DNA of 64,000 bases, from contig JBBQFL010000006.1 of the NCBI GenBank assembly GCA_038321965.1, positions 62,001 through 126,000 on the forward strand, written 5' to 3'. Positions 1 through 8,616 of the stretch are shown piece after piece. The notes below the pieces were generated by a model. The model was given only the letters and a program-made list of their open reading frames with translations, was not told the DNA's origin and made no database searches. Origin of the DNA: UKL13-2 sp038321965. Its GTDB lineage: Bacteria > Pseudomonadota > Gammaproteobacteria > Burkholderiales > Usitatibacteraceae. Numbering within the stretch: the stretch's first letter is position 1; the number at the start of each line of letters is the position of its first letter. Position numbers and translations under genes: made by a program.

Positions 1-2
1 AG

Positions 3-1073
3 GACATCAAGAAGGCATATCGCAAACTGGCGATGAAATACCATCCTGATCGCAATCCCGACCAAAAGGATGCAGAAGATAAGTTCAAGGAAGCCAAGGA
101 GGCCTTCGAAGTGCTTTCCGAGGCGGATAAACGCCGCGCCTATGATGCCTATGGTCACGCTGGCGTTAACCCGCAGGTGGGCGGTGGTCATGGTGGCGAA
201 GGATTTGGCGGCTTCTCGGAAGCGTTTGGCGATATTTTTGGCGAGATTTTTGGTGGCAGGGGCGGCGGTCGTGGCGGACAACAGGTTTATCGCGGTGCCG
301 ATCTGCGCTACAACATGGACATCACGCTGGAACAAGCGGCGCGCGGGACTGAAACCAAAATCCGCATTCCGTCACTTGAGGATTGTGAAACCTGCAAGGG
401 ATCAGGCGCCAAGCCGGGTACCAATGCCAAGACTTGCCACACCTGCAATGGCCAGGGCCAGGTTCGTATGCAGCAAGGCTTTTTCTCAATTCAACAAACC
501 TGCCCCACGTGCCATGGCACAGGCAAAGTAATCCCCGAGCCGTGTACTGTATGCAGTGGCGCGGGCCGCGTGAAAAAACACAAAACACTGTCGGTGAAAA
601 TTCCATCTGGCGTTGACGATGGCGATCGTATCCGTCTGTCTGGTGAGGGCGAGGCGGGGGTGAACGGTGGCCCGCCGGGCGACCTGTACGTCGTCGTGCA
701 ACTCAAACCGCACGCCGTATTCCAGCGCGAAGGCGCCGACCTGCATTGTGAAATGCCGATTTCGTTCAGCGTTGCCGCACTCGGCGGTGAGATCAATATT
801 CCGACGCTTGAGGGTGAAGCCAAGATCAAAATTCCGGCTGAAACACAAAGCGGACAGGTATTCCGCCTGCGTGGCAAGGGTATCCGGCCGGTCAGGCAGA
901 CCTCAGCGGGCGACCTGATGTGCCATGTTGTTGTAGAGACGCCAGTTCGACTCACGGATCGCCAGAAAGAGCTATTGCGCGAACTGGAAGAGATCAACAA
1001 GACCGATGGTGACAAACACAATCCGCGGGCGAAGAGCTTCATGGACAAGGTAAAGGATTTCTTCGCTGGTTGA
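3..1073 (+). CDS. dnaJ: Chaperone protein DnaJ (5' end cut by window edge)
   Basis: Cytoplasmic co-chaperone that hands unfolded clients to DnaK and stimulates its ATPase. The frame is already open at base 3 and no start codon is in the window, so 356 residues are visible and the first 15-20 are missing. In order: the second half of the J domain with its HPD motif (visible residues 14-16), a Gly/Phe-rich linker, four CxxCxGxG zinc repeats (CETCKGSG, CHTCNGQG, CPTCHGTG, CTVCSGAG), and the C-terminal client-binding domain. The order and length fit full-size DnaJ rather than CbpA, which lacks the zinc repeats. dnaK and grpE would be expected upstream, outside the window. No terminator hairpin is visible after the stop. 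Confidence 0.97.
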   Translation, partial: DIKKAYRKLAMKYHPDRNPDQKDAEDKFKEAKEAFEVLSEADKRRAYDAYGHAGVNPQVGGGHGGEGFGGFSEAFGDIFGEIFGGRGGGRGGQQVYRGADLRYNMDITLEQAARGTETKIRIPSLEDCETCKGSGAKPGTNAKTCHTCNGQGQVRMQQGFFSIQQTCPTCHGTGKVIPEPCTVCSGAGRVKKHKTLSVKIPSGVDDGDRIRLSGEGEAGVNGGPPGDLYVVVQLKPHAVFQREGADLHCEMPISFSVAALGGEINIPTLEGEAKIKIPAETQSGQVFRLRGKGIRPVRQTSAGDLMCHVVVETPVRLTDRQKELLRELEEINKTDGDKHNPRAKSFMDKVKDFFAG

Positions 1074-1091
1074 GAGCCCTTGCGTGATGTC

Positions 1092-1159
1092 AAACTCTAG
1101 CATTGGCGCGGTCGCTGGAGCCAAAATAGCCGCCAAGGCTCACCAATGCTTGGTCTACC
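1092..1159 (+). repeat. 68-bp dispersed intergenic repeat, copy A
   Basis: Starts AAACTCTAGCATTGGCGCGG and ends GGTCTACC. It has the same length, start and end signature as four other intergenic stretches at 19231, 26312, 41063 and 57150. The first 20 bases are the best conserved part; the middle is degenerate. It lies between dnaJ and the first binding-protein gene. No coding potential seen. Function unknown. Confidence 0.5.
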
Positions 1160-1291
1160 TTCATCAATCGGCGAACAATCGCCCATGCATCGTGTGACGC
1201 AACACGCATTTCAGTGTCAAATCCCCGGCTCTGCTTGACGGAGTACAATTTCCGCTTAAGCCGCAAATAACAAAAGCCCGAGGAGAACAGA

Positions 1292-2425
1292 ATGTTTACG
1301 CATTTCCGCATTACTGGATGGGTCGCGTTATTCGCTGTATGGTCGTTTTCGGGGACACTGTTTGCTCAGGGAGTCTCGGTCGACACGATTCTGATTGGTC
1401 AGTCCGCTGCACTTTCCGGTCCAGCCGAACAACTCGGTAAGGAAATGAAGGCGGGTGCGGAGGCGTACTTCGATGTTGTTAACAAGCGCGGCGGTATCAA
1501 TGGCCGCAAGATAAAGTTGATATCAGTCGACGATGGGTACGAGCCGGACAAAGCAGCCGCCAACACCAAGAAATTGATTGAGGAGGAGAAGGTCCTCGCG
1601 CTATTTGGTTATGTTGGTACGCCAACGTCAAACGCGGCGCTCCCCATCTTTACCGCCGCAAGAGTACCGTTCGTCGGTGCGTTCACCGGTGCGCAGAGTT
1701 TGCGGGATCCACTCAATCGCTATATTTTTAACGTGCGCGCGAGTTACTTCGACGAAACCGAGTTGATCGTTGCCCATCTGGTGCAGCAGGGCATCACAAA
1801 GATTGCGGTGTTTTACCAAAACGACGCCTATGGCAAAGCGGGACTCGCCGGGGTTGAGCGCGCCATGAAAAAGCGCACGTTGGAAATCACCAATACAGCA
1901 ACAGTGGAACGCAATACCACTGATGTCAGCGTAGCCGTAGGTAAGCTTGCCAAGTCAGGCTCCAGTGCCATCATCATGATCGGCGCATACAAGAGCTGTG
2001 CGGCATTTATTAAGGCAATGAAACTGGCAGGTGGCTTTCAGCAGTTTTGGAATGTAAGTTTCGTCGGCTCAAAGGCGCTCGCCGGTGAGCTGGCCGACGA
2101 AGGAATAGGCGTGCAGATTTCGCAGGTTGTGCCGTTTCCGTGGTCGGATTCGAACCCCATCGTGCGTGAATACCAAAAAAATATCGGCGCGCGGGAAAAC
2201 TATTCGTTTACGTCACTCGAAGGCTACATCGCCGCCAAAGTTCTGGTTGAGGGGTTGAAGCGCGCCGGAAAAAATCCCACGCGTGAGTCGCTGGTTGATG
2301 GTATGGCAGCGATGGGAAAAGTGGACCTGGGTGGCTTCACCGTCAACTACTCACCCGTAAATCATAATGGTTCCAGTTTTGTCGATCTGACCATCATTTC
2401 GCGTGGCGGAAAATTCAGACACTGA
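1292..2425 (+). CDS. Periplasmic binding protein, branched-chain amino-acid type (LivK-like), orphan
   Basis: Periplasmic ligand-binding protein of the Peripla_BP_6 (LivK) family, 377 residues. A signal peptide covers about residues 1-25, ending near the Ala-Gln-Gly of LFAQG. The mature part starts with the family hallmark ILIGQSAALSGP, followed by the VNKRGGINGRKIKL stretch and a central FYQNDAYGKAGL segment. The ATG at 1292 is preceded by a good ribosome site (GAGGAG). The ligand cannot be read from sequence. A close paralogue follows at 2550. Neither gene has a permease or ATPase beside it, so the pair either feeds a remote Liv transporter or acts in sensing. A 218-bp gap holding a dispersed repeat separates it from dnaJ, so it is probably transcribed on its own. 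Confidence 0.88.
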   Translation: MFTHFRITGWVALFAVWSFSGTLFAQGVSVDTILIGQSAALSGPAEQLGKEMKAGAEAYFDVVNKRGGINGRKIKLISVDDGYEPDKAAANTKKLIEEEKVLALFGYVGTPTSNAALPIFTAARVPFVGAFTGAQSLRDPLNRYIFNVRASYFDETELIVAHLVQQGITKIAVFYQNDAYGKAGLAGVERAMKKRTLEITNTATVERNTTDVSVAVGKLAKSGSSAIIMIGAYKSCAAFIKAMKLAGGFQQFWNVSFVGSKALAGELADEGIGVQISQVVPFPWSDSNPIVREYQKNIGARENYSFTSLEGYIAAKVLVEGLKRAGKNPTRESLVDGMAAMGKVDLGGFTVNYSPVNHNGSSFVDLTIISRGGKFRH

Positions 2426-2549
2426 GCCGCAGCATGACTGGTGACGCAAGCCCCAATCAGCAATCCGCGATAACAATAATGGCTTTACAATGCGCGCTTG
2501 CTGCGTCACTGATCTGAAACTGTCCGGTCAAATATTCAAGGGGAAATTA

Positions 2550-3710
2550 ATGGATTGTCCAACTCGCCAACGTATGGCTGGTGCACTGTTTCATGCATCA
2601 GCTATTGTTCTGTTCAGCACCATTGCTTTGCTGGCCAATCGCGCCAGTGCACAAGGCGTCACGCCTGATGCCATCGTTTTGGGTCAATCAGCGTCTCTCA
2701 CCGGGCCGTCCGAGGAGCTTGGGCGGGAAATGAAAGCTGGCGCAGACGCTTATTTCAATGCCGTCAACGAGGGTGGTGGTGTAAATGGCCGCAAGATCAA
2801 GCTGATTTCGCTGGACGACGCCGGTGTTCCTGAACGTACCAAGGCCAACACACTGAAGCTGCTCAACGAAGACAGTGTCTTCGCGTTGTTTGGCTACACT
2901 GGAACTTACGCAATTAACCCGATCCTGCCACTTGTCGAGAAAAACAAAGTCCCGTTTTTTGCTCCTGCAAGTGGCGACGCGGCCACGCGCGAGCCGCTAA
3001 GTCGATATGTCTACAATGTTCGCGCAAGTTATGCCGAAGAAACGGAAAAAATTGTCGAGCAATTGATACGACGCGGTCTGACCAAGATCGCGATCTTTTA
3101 TCAAAACGATGCCTATGGCCGTGCCGGACTGGCTGGATTGGAAAATGCCTTACGAGCACGCAAGTCGAACATTCTGATTTTTGGCAGCACGGATCGGAAT
3201 TCGACCAACGTGTCGTCTTCTGCAAAAACGATTGCTAAATCCGGCGCGCAGGCCGTCATCATCAGCACTGGCGCCAACACAGCCATTGCCTTCATCAAGG
3301 AAATGAAAAAGCTTGGCTCGAACGCGCAATTCTGTTTACTCAGTTCAGCCGGTGCAATGACCGTTGCCGGGCAACTTGGCAATGATGGGCGCGGTGTAGA
3401 AATATCCCAGGTAGTGCCTTTGCCTTTTTCTGACAGCGAGCCGCTGGGTCGTGAATACCTGAAACGCATCGGCGGGCCGACCAAGGCAAGCTTCGCATCA
3501 TTTGAGGGTTACATCGCCGCCAGCATTTTTGTCGAAGGCCTGAAAAAGGCCGGTAAGGCGGTTACGCGCGAATCGTTCATGGCGGCAATGGACAAACTCG
3601 GCACGGTCGACTTGCGGGGATTTCGCGCAAAGTTCAGCGCAGATAACCACAATGGCTCCAGCCTTGTGGAACTCACTGTGCTCGGCGCGGGTGGCACCTT
3701 CAAGCGCTGA
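2550..3710 (+). CDS. Periplasmic binding protein, LivK-like, tandem paralogue
   Basis: Second Peripla_BP_6 binding protein, 386 residues, roughly half identical by eye to its upstream neighbour over the whole mature chain (shared GQSA.L.GP, NGRKIKLIS, FYQNDAYG.AGLAG, ISQVVP). The ATG at 2550 is chosen because AAGGGG lies 7 bases upstream and it yields a signal peptide ending at NRASAQG; a longer in-frame extension to 2490 has no ribosome site. The 124-bp spacer could carry its own promoter. A strong hairpin terminator follows. The duplication probably reflects divergence of ligand range; the actual ligand is unknown. No transporter membrane subunits adjoin. Confidence 0.88.
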   Translation: MDCPTRQRMAGALFHASAIVLFSTIALLANRASAQGVTPDAIVLGQSASLTGPSEELGREMKAGADAYFNAVNEGGGVNGRKIKLISLDDAGVPERTKANTLKLLNEDSVFALFGYTGTYAINPILPLVEKNKVPFFAPASGDAATREPLSRYVYNVRASYAEETEKIVEQLIRRGLTKIAIFYQNDAYGRAGLAGLENALRARKSNILIFGSTDRNSTNVSSSAKTIAKSGAQAVIISTGANTAIAFIKEMKKLGSNAQFCLLSSAGAMTVAGQLGNDGRGVEISQVVPLPFSDSEPLGREYLKRIGGPTKASFASFEGYIAASIFVEGLKKAGKAVTRESFMAAMDKLGTVDLRGFRAKFSADNHNGSSLVELTVLGAGGTFKR

Positions 3711-3725
3711 TAATCGACAAAAGTG

Positions 3726-3753
3726 AAAAAAAGGGCGCCGAGCGCCCTTTTTT
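3726..3753. terminator. Bidirectional rho-independent terminator
   Basis: Stem GGGCGC (3733-3738) pairs with GCGCCC (3742-3747) around a CGA loop, flanked by seven A on the left and six T on the right. It therefore works on both strands, ending the binding-protein pair from the left and phaB from the right. Confidence 0.93.
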
Positions 3754-3771
3754 GGTGGCGTAGGTGCATAA

Positions 3772-4521
3772 CTAAAACATGTGTTGACCGCCGTTGATCG
3801 CGATATTCGCACCGGTAACGAAAGCTGCTTCGTCCGAGGCCAGATAGGCACACAAACCCGCCACCTCCTCAGGCTTGCCAAGTCTGCCGATAGGAATCTG
3901 CGGCAGGATTTTGGAGTTGAGCACTTCTTCAGGAATCGCTGTCACCATGGCTGTACCGATGTAGCCGGGTGAAATGGTATTGACCGTTACACCCTTCTTG
4001 GCAACCTCCAGCGCAAGCGCCTTGGTAAATCCATGCATGCCGGCCTTGGCGGCTGAATAGTTGGTCTGACCGAACGCGCCTTTCTGGCCGTTGACCGACG
4101 ACACATTAATTACTCTGCCCCAGCCGCGCTCGACCATACCATCGACGATCGGTTTAGACATATTGAAAACGCTATCAAGATTGGTGCTAATTACTGCCGC
4201 CCAGTCGATTTGCGACATCTTCTTGAACGTCGTGTCGCGTGTGATCCCTGCATTGTTGATAAGAATATCGATCGGCCCAATTTCCTTCTGGATCTTGGCT
4301 ACCGCGACGCCACAGGAATCGAAATCTGCAACGTCAACTGCGTAGGCGTGAAAATGGTAGTCACGTGCCTCCATTTCTTTAAGCCAAGTCGCTGATTTTG
4401 TGTTTGACGGCGAATATGTCACAACCACTTTGACCCCCATGCGGGCAAGCTTCATGCAAATCGCTTCTCCCAAGCCACCCATTCCGCCTGTCACGACGGC
4501 AATTCGTTGTGTTGCTGGCAT
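3772..4521 (-). CDS. phaB: Acetoacetyl-CoA reductase (NADPH)
   Basis: Reduces acetoacetyl-CoA to (R)-3-hydroxybutyryl-CoA, the monomer for polyhydroxybutyrate; cytoplasmic. 249-residue short-chain dehydrogenase with an N-terminal TGGMGGLG nucleotide-binding glycine motif, NNAG at about residue 88, the catalytic Ser in NVSSVNGQ, and the YxxxK pair in NYSAAKAG. The C-terminal INGGQHMF is typical of PhaB. The start has an excellent ribosome site (AGGAGAGAG). It is the last gene of a phaC-small membrane protein-phaB unit and ends at the shared terminator. FabG is the main alternative, but the PHA context and the C-terminus favour PhaB. Confidence 0.95.
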   Translation of the reverse strand: MPATQRIAVVTGGMGGLGEAICMKLARMGVKVVVTYSPSNTKSATWLKEMEARDYHFHAYAVDVADFDSCGVAVAKIQKEIGPIDILINNAGITRDTTFKKMSQIDWAAVISTNLDSVFNMSKPIVDGMVERGWGRVINVSSVNGQKGAFGQTNYSAAKAGMHGFTKALALEVAKKGVTVNTISPGYIGTAMVTAIPEEVLNSKILPQIPIGRLGKPEEVAGLCAYLASDEAAFVTGANIAINGGQHMF

Positions 4522-4540
4522 GTCTCTCTCCTGTTATGTT

Positions 4541-4771
4541 TTATTGGTTACTATCTTTTTCAGTGATCACGCGATAAATCGTAATTGCCGCGAACAACCC
4601 CACCTGTGAAAATAATACACTCAGCCATCCACCTTTGAAAACAAACATTGCCAGCAGCGAAGATGCAATGGACAAACCGCACCAAATCAACGGCGGTTTT
4701 TTCTCCATCGCCGCAGCGCGGCTATAAAACGTGACGCCGCAAATCAGCACTGCGAGCGCAGCGTAGTCCAT
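4541..4771 (-). CDS. Small membrane protein between phaC and phaB
   Basis: 76-residue protein that I do not recognise as a named family. Hydrophobic segments at about residues 3-18, 30-46 and 50-67 suggest two or three membrane spans, with a short charged C-terminus (EKDSNQ). The ATG at 4771 lies 8 bases after the phaC stop with AAGGAAAAGG inside the phaC end as ribosome site, so translation is probably coupled to phaC. A longer form starting at 4843 would overlap phaC and has no ribosome site. It lies 19 bp ahead of phaB. It is not a phasin, being hydrophobic rather than an amphipathic Ala/Gln-rich helix protein. A role in PHA metabolism is inferred from position only. Confidence 0.72.
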   Translation of the reverse strand: MDYAALAVLICGVTFYSRAAAMEKKPPLIWCGLSIASSLLAMFVFKGGWLSVLFSQVGLFAAITIYRVITEKDSNQ

Positions 4772-4778
4772 TACGCAA

Positions 4779-6551
4779 TTACGCCTTTTCCTTGACGTAA
4801 CGACCAGGTGCTGCCTCAACCGGTTTAAATTCGGCATTGCCAAGCACGGTACGCGCCGACACCATTTTGCCGCTGTAGTGTTTTAACCACTCGGCCCAGC
4901 GCGGCCACCAACTGCCTTGAATTTCTACCGAGGATTCCAGCCAATCCTGCTGGGAAACATTGGGTGCCAAGCCGATCCGATGGCTGCGCTTGTTTTTCGA
5001 AGCAGGGTTCACGACACCGGCAACATGACCGGCCGCGCCCAATACAAACTGTGTGTTGCCTGTCAGCAATGACGCGCTTTTATACGCAGTCCGCCAGGGC
5101 ACGATGTGATCTTCTTTTGCGGCGAAAACAAAAGCCGGCATGTTTATATACGACAGGTCAACAGGCACACCGCACATCACCAGCCTGTCCGGCTTCGCCA
5201 GATTGTTTTTTGAATACATATTCCGCAAATAATAGACATACCACGGGCCAGGTAGGTTTGTGCTATCGGAATTCCAGTACAACAAATCGAATGCCGGCGG
5301 TTTGGTGCCTTTCAAATAGTTGCCAACGACATAATTCCAGATCAGCTCATTAGCACGCAGTGAGGTAAACGCATACGCAAGGTCGCTACCGTTAACGATG
5401 CCACCGGCACCAACGTCGAGTTCGCGTTTCGCAATGAAATCCTCATTGATGTATGACGTGACTTCGCCGGTATCGGAAAAATCGAGAAAGGTTGTGAGAA
5501 AGGTAACGCTTTCAATCACCTCGTGACCCATGCGGCGCAATAGCGCGATTGAACTGCCGAGCAGGGTACCGCCCACACAAAATCCAAGTGCATTGATTTT
5601 GTCGACATTGGTAATAACCCGAACGTTGTCGATGGCCTTCACTACACCGCCACCGATATAGTCGTCCCACGTCAGGTGCCCTTGTTCCGCTTTGACGTTG
5701 CGCCACGAGACGATGAAAACGGTAAAACCTTGCTCAACCGCGTAGCGCACGAGTGAGTTATCGGGACGCAGGTCGAGTATGTAAAATTTGTTGATGCAAG
5801 GCGGCACGATCAGCAAGGGCCGGACGTGTACGCTTGCGGTTAGTGGCGCGTATTGCAACAACTGGAAGACTTCGTTTTCGAACACCACACTGCCGGGCGT
5901 CACCGCAAGATTTTCGCCAACCTTGAAGGCTTCCTCGTCGGTCATGGAAATGTGGCCCTTTTCCATGTCCTGCCTGAGGTTCTCCAAACCTGCTTTCAGC
6001 GTTTCACCTTTTGATTCCATCGCCGATTTGAGTGCCTCCGGATTGGTCGCCAAAAAATTTGCGGGGGACATCGCATCAAGATGTTGTTTCACAAAAAAGC
6101 GCATCTTCTTCCGAGTCGTATTCGCAACATCCAGACTCTCAATGCTGTCCATCATCAAACGATAGGTCGAAAGATAGGATTCCGCCAAATAGCGAAAATG
6201 CGGCGAAGACTGCCATGCCTCGTCAGAGAACCGCTTGTCCTGCGCGCTAACCAATGCCGACGTTGGCACTTGGGACGGCTGCGTCTGCGGTTGCATGAAA
6301 AATTCAAACAGGCGCTTTTGTTCATCGAGGAAATGCTGCTGCAAGGCTCCTAGCTTCGCAGGTTCCTGCGAAAGCGCCTGCATCCATGCCTGATAGCCTT
6401 CTTTCACACTTGAAGGAGTGGGCAGCGCACCTAAACTCTGCATCCAGCGGTTGCTGGCGTCGTGCATGACGGGATTGCTAGCCTGGGAATCAAGAGCGAA
6501 GTTGGATTGAGGCATGCTACGCTTGGTTTGTTTTGTCGGTTTTGAAGACAT
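4779..6551 (-). CDS. phaC: Class I poly(3-hydroxyalkanoate) polymerase
   Basis: Polymerises (R)-3-hydroxyacyl-CoA into polyhydroxyalkanoate at the granule surface. 590 residues, the normal size for class I synthase. It shows the N-terminal PhaC_N region, the lipase-like box GFCVGG with nucleophile Cys325, the Asp partner region around NSDSTNLPGPWY, and the general-base His in GAAGHVAG near the C-terminus. The ATG at 6551 is chosen for its CAGGA ribosome site 6 bases upstream; an in-frame extension to 6584 lacks one. First gene of the phaC-membrane protein-phaB unit; phaA is not in the window. Confidence 0.96.
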   Translation of the reverse strand: MSSKPTKQTKRSMPQSNFALDSQASNPVMHDASNRWMQSLGALPTPSSVKEGYQAWMQALSQEPAKLGALQQHFLDEQKRLFEFFMQPQTQPSQVPTSALVSAQDKRFSDEAWQSSPHFRYLAESYLSTYRLMMDSIESLDVANTTRKKMRFFVKQHLDAMSPANFLATNPEALKSAMESKGETLKAGLENLRQDMEKGHISMTDEEAFKVGENLAVTPGSVVFENEVFQLLQYAPLTASVHVRPLLIVPPCINKFYILDLRPDNSLVRYAVEQGFTVFIVSWRNVKAEQGHLTWDDYIGGGVVKAIDNVRVITNVDKINALGFCVGGTLLGSSIALLRRMGHEVIESVTFLTTFLDFSDTGEVTSYINEDFIAKRELDVGAGGIVNGSDLAYAFTSLRANELIWNYVVGNYLKGTKPPAFDLLYWNSDSTNLPGPWYVYYLRNMYSKNNLAKPDRLVMCGVPVDLSYINMPAFVFAAKEDHIVPWRTAYKSASLLTGNTQFVLGAAGHVAGVVNPASKNKRSHRIGLAPNVSQQDWLESSVEIQGSWWPRWAEWLKHYSGKMVSARTVLGNAEFKPVEAAPGRYVKEKA

Positions 6552-6668
6552 CGTTATCCTGAGAATTATCTCGCATCTGGGCACACCTTACCTGAAGCGC
6601 AGCAATTGACGTACCGTCGTCGCGCGCGCCTTATGTGACACTTGAAAAACGCACACGAGAAACTGCAA

Positions 6669-6911
6669 ATGCATATTGTCGCGATTGCTTGGTTGTACGT
6701 CACCTTGATGATGGCGATCACCGAAAAAAATATTACAGCCGGTGTGTTGACGTTCGTATTTTACGGCCTCGCCCCAACAGCCTTGCTTCTTTGGCTGGGA
6801 GGCACGCGGCGACGGCGTCGCGCCACCAAACGGCAAGCCACCACCTCCAATAAGCCATCAGACGAACAGGTGCACGGTCCAGATGGAAGCGACTCCCGCA
6901 CCGATCAGTAA
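6669..6911 (+). CDS. Small inner-membrane protein, conserved-looking
   Basis: 80-residue protein beginning MHIVAIAWLYVTLMMAI with two membrane spans (about residues 2-19 and 26-44) and an Arg-rich then polar tail (GGTRRRRRATKR). This N-terminus resembles short uncharacterised membrane proteins that I recall from other betaproteobacteria; no function is known to me. The ATG at 6669 begins at the first hydrophobic segment; a longer TTG start at 6642 is less likely. It diverges from phaC across 117 bp, and its last 54 bases overlap the convergent end of the ZIP gene. Confidence 0.6.
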   Translation: MHIVAIAWLYVTLMMAITEKNITAGVLTFVFYGLAPTALLLWLGGTRRRRRATKRQATTSNKPSDEQVHGPDGSDSRTDQ

Positions 6912-7661
6912 GATCTGCTGGACACTATCCGACAAGGAGGAGCGCCTATGCAGCCCTGGGATCAAATCTGCAATCGCGACATAGATCATGCTCGATGCAG
7001 CAAAGCACAGAAACATGATCGAATATTCGGCCATCGAAACCAGCATCACGTAGGCCAGCAAAGCACCAAACAAGGTTGCGAAGCTGGACATCACATTCCA
7101 GAACAGCGCCCTGCGCCGCGAAAATCCTGAGTGAATCAACACTAGAAAATCACCGAGTTCCTGAGGCAATTCGTGAGCAATGATTGCGATTGACGTCACC
7201 ACGCCTATCCTCACGTCTGCCATGAAAGCCGCAGCGATGGCCAGTCCATCGGTAAAGTTGTGAAAACCATCGCCGATGATGATCATCCACGCTGACGTTG
7301 TACGGCCGGATTCGTTTGGGGCTTGACCGTTACCGTCATGGGAGTGCGCGTGGGAATTTTCAATAGCGTCCGCAGCGACGCCGGCATGATCGTGATTGTG
7401 GCGCCATAACACGAGCTTTTCCAGTACGAAAAAAGCCAGTATGCCGACCAGCAACCAGCCGGCAGCGGCATGATGGCGCGTGGTCTGTTCGAATATGTGC
7501 GGTAGCAGATCAAGAAAGACAACGCCAAGCAGTGCGCCGACTGCGTAGCTGACGAACAAGGGAATCAATCTGGGCTGAACGCGCCAGGCCACGAGTGCCG
7601 CGAGCAGCGCCGAAAGCGTGCTGCCGGCGAGGCAGGCCGCAATAATATAAACAAGGGTCAT
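6858..7661 (-). CDS. ZIP-family divalent metal transporter
   Basis: Inner-membrane importer (or in some bacterial members exchanger) of Zn2+, Fe2+ or Mn2+. 267 residues, about eight predicted membrane spans. The cytoplasmic loop is His-rich (HNHDHAG, then HSHDG), and the metal site motifs of spans IV and V are present as DGFHNFTDG and AHELPQELGD. Metal choice cannot be read from the sequence. The start context has a GG-rich ribosome site before ATG. The 169 bp upstream carry an inverted repeat, TGCAAC...GTTGCA (7777-7800), that could be an operator for a metal regulator; this is a guess. Monocistronic by position. Confidence 0.9.
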   Translation of the reverse strand: MTLVYIIAACLAGSTLSALLAALVAWRVQPRLIPLFVSYAVGALLGVVFLDLLPHIFEQTTRHHAAAGWLLVGILAFFVLEKLVLWRHNHDHAGVAADAIENSHAHSHDGNGQAPNESGRTTSAWMIIIGDGFHNFTDGLAIAAAFMADVRIGVVTSIAIIAHELPQELGDFLVLIHSGFSRRRALFWNVMSSFATLFGALLAYVMLVSMAEYSIMFLCFAASSMIYVAIADLIPGLHRRSSLSDSVQQILLIGAGVASIWTVHLFV

Positions 7662-7830
7662 GTAGGCTTAGCTGTTGCGACTGATAATCAACAACAGTCG
7701 ATAATGTGACGGCGAAGGCGCACAGCATAGGCGATCATTCACGCGACCAGTGCCAACGCATTATATGCAACTCAATTGCAACATTGTAACACGCGTTGCA
7801 CGGCAAACCTGCTGTCCCATTTGCGCTCGA

Positions 7831-8616
7831 TTAATCAAGCCAGATCATTGCTCCCATGCGGCCCGTTTGGCCGTCACGCCGATAGGAAAAGAAACGGTCA
7901 GCATCGCTTAAAGTACAAAACTGCCCTCCAAAGATCTCGGTCACGCCGGCGCGTTGCAGACGTAACCGGGCGAGTTCGTAGATATCGGCGAAGTACTTAT
8001 TGGTAGCGCCCGCAATCCGCTTGAACGCGAACGTGTCCTGCGGAGCAACCTCGGTAAAAATCTTGAACACATCATCGCCAACCTCAAATGCCAACGGGCC
8101 GATTGCGGGGCCCAACCAGACCAGGATATTGCCTGCCTTGGTATTCATAGCAGCGACCGTATGCTCTAGAACGCCGCGATGTAGACCGCGCCACCCTGCG
8201 TGCGCAGCAGCAACGCATGAACCGTCAGCCGCACAAAACAACACAGGCAGGCAATCAGCCACCAGCACCGTGCAAGGCACGCGTAACTGAGTTGTGAATG
8301 AAGCATCTGCCGCCAATGGTGCATGACAGGTTGCGACTAGCGCCGCATCGACAACCTCGGCACCATGAATCTGATTCAGCCACACAGGAGACGAAGGCAA
8401 TAGTGTCCGCAGCCTGCGTCGATTTTCTTCGACATCATCTGCAGCATCGCCAACGTGGACACCAAGATTCAAACTGCCAAACATGCCGCTACTGACCCCG
8501 CCCGCTCGCGTCGTGAATAGTGCCTTCACGCGCAACGGCGCCGGCCAGTCCGGGATGATGACATCCTTCGGTTCAAGTATGGTTGTTGGCAACGATTCAG
8601 AGTGTGGCGACGACAT
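7831..8616 (-). CDS. pgeF: Multicopper-oxidase-like / purine nucleoside phosphorylase PgeF (YfiH family)
   Basis: 261-residue member of the DUF152 family. In E. coli and relatives these proteins edit or process peptidoglycan precursors and show purine-nucleoside phosphorylase/adenosine deaminase activity. The zinc site residues are visible: His in NQIHGAEV, Cys in VADCLPVLF and His in AAAHAGWRG. It overlaps the 3' end of rluD by 20 bp, the classical bamD-rluD-pgeF neighbourhood. Co-transcribed with rluD; no terminator seen in the 160 bp downstream. Confidence 0.9.
   Translation of the reverse strand: MSSPHSESLPTTILEPKDVIIPDWPAPLRVKALFTTRAGGVSSGMFGSLNLGVHVGDAADDVEENRRRLRTLLPSSPVWLNQIHGAEVVDAALVATCHAPLAADASFTTQLRVPCTVLVADCLPVLFCAADGSCVAAAHAGWRGLHRGVLEHTVAAMNTKAGNILVWLGPAIGPLAFEVGDDVFKIFTEVAPQDTFAFKRIAGATNKYFADIYELARLRLQRAGVTEIFGGQFCTLSDADRFFSYRRDGQTGRMGAMIWLD

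Noticed and set aside
7777..7800. Inverted repeat TGCAAC...GTTGCA upstream of the ZIP gene as a Zur site
   Set aside because: Does not match a Zur consensus I can name; a nearby third TGCAAC suggests chance repetition is possible.
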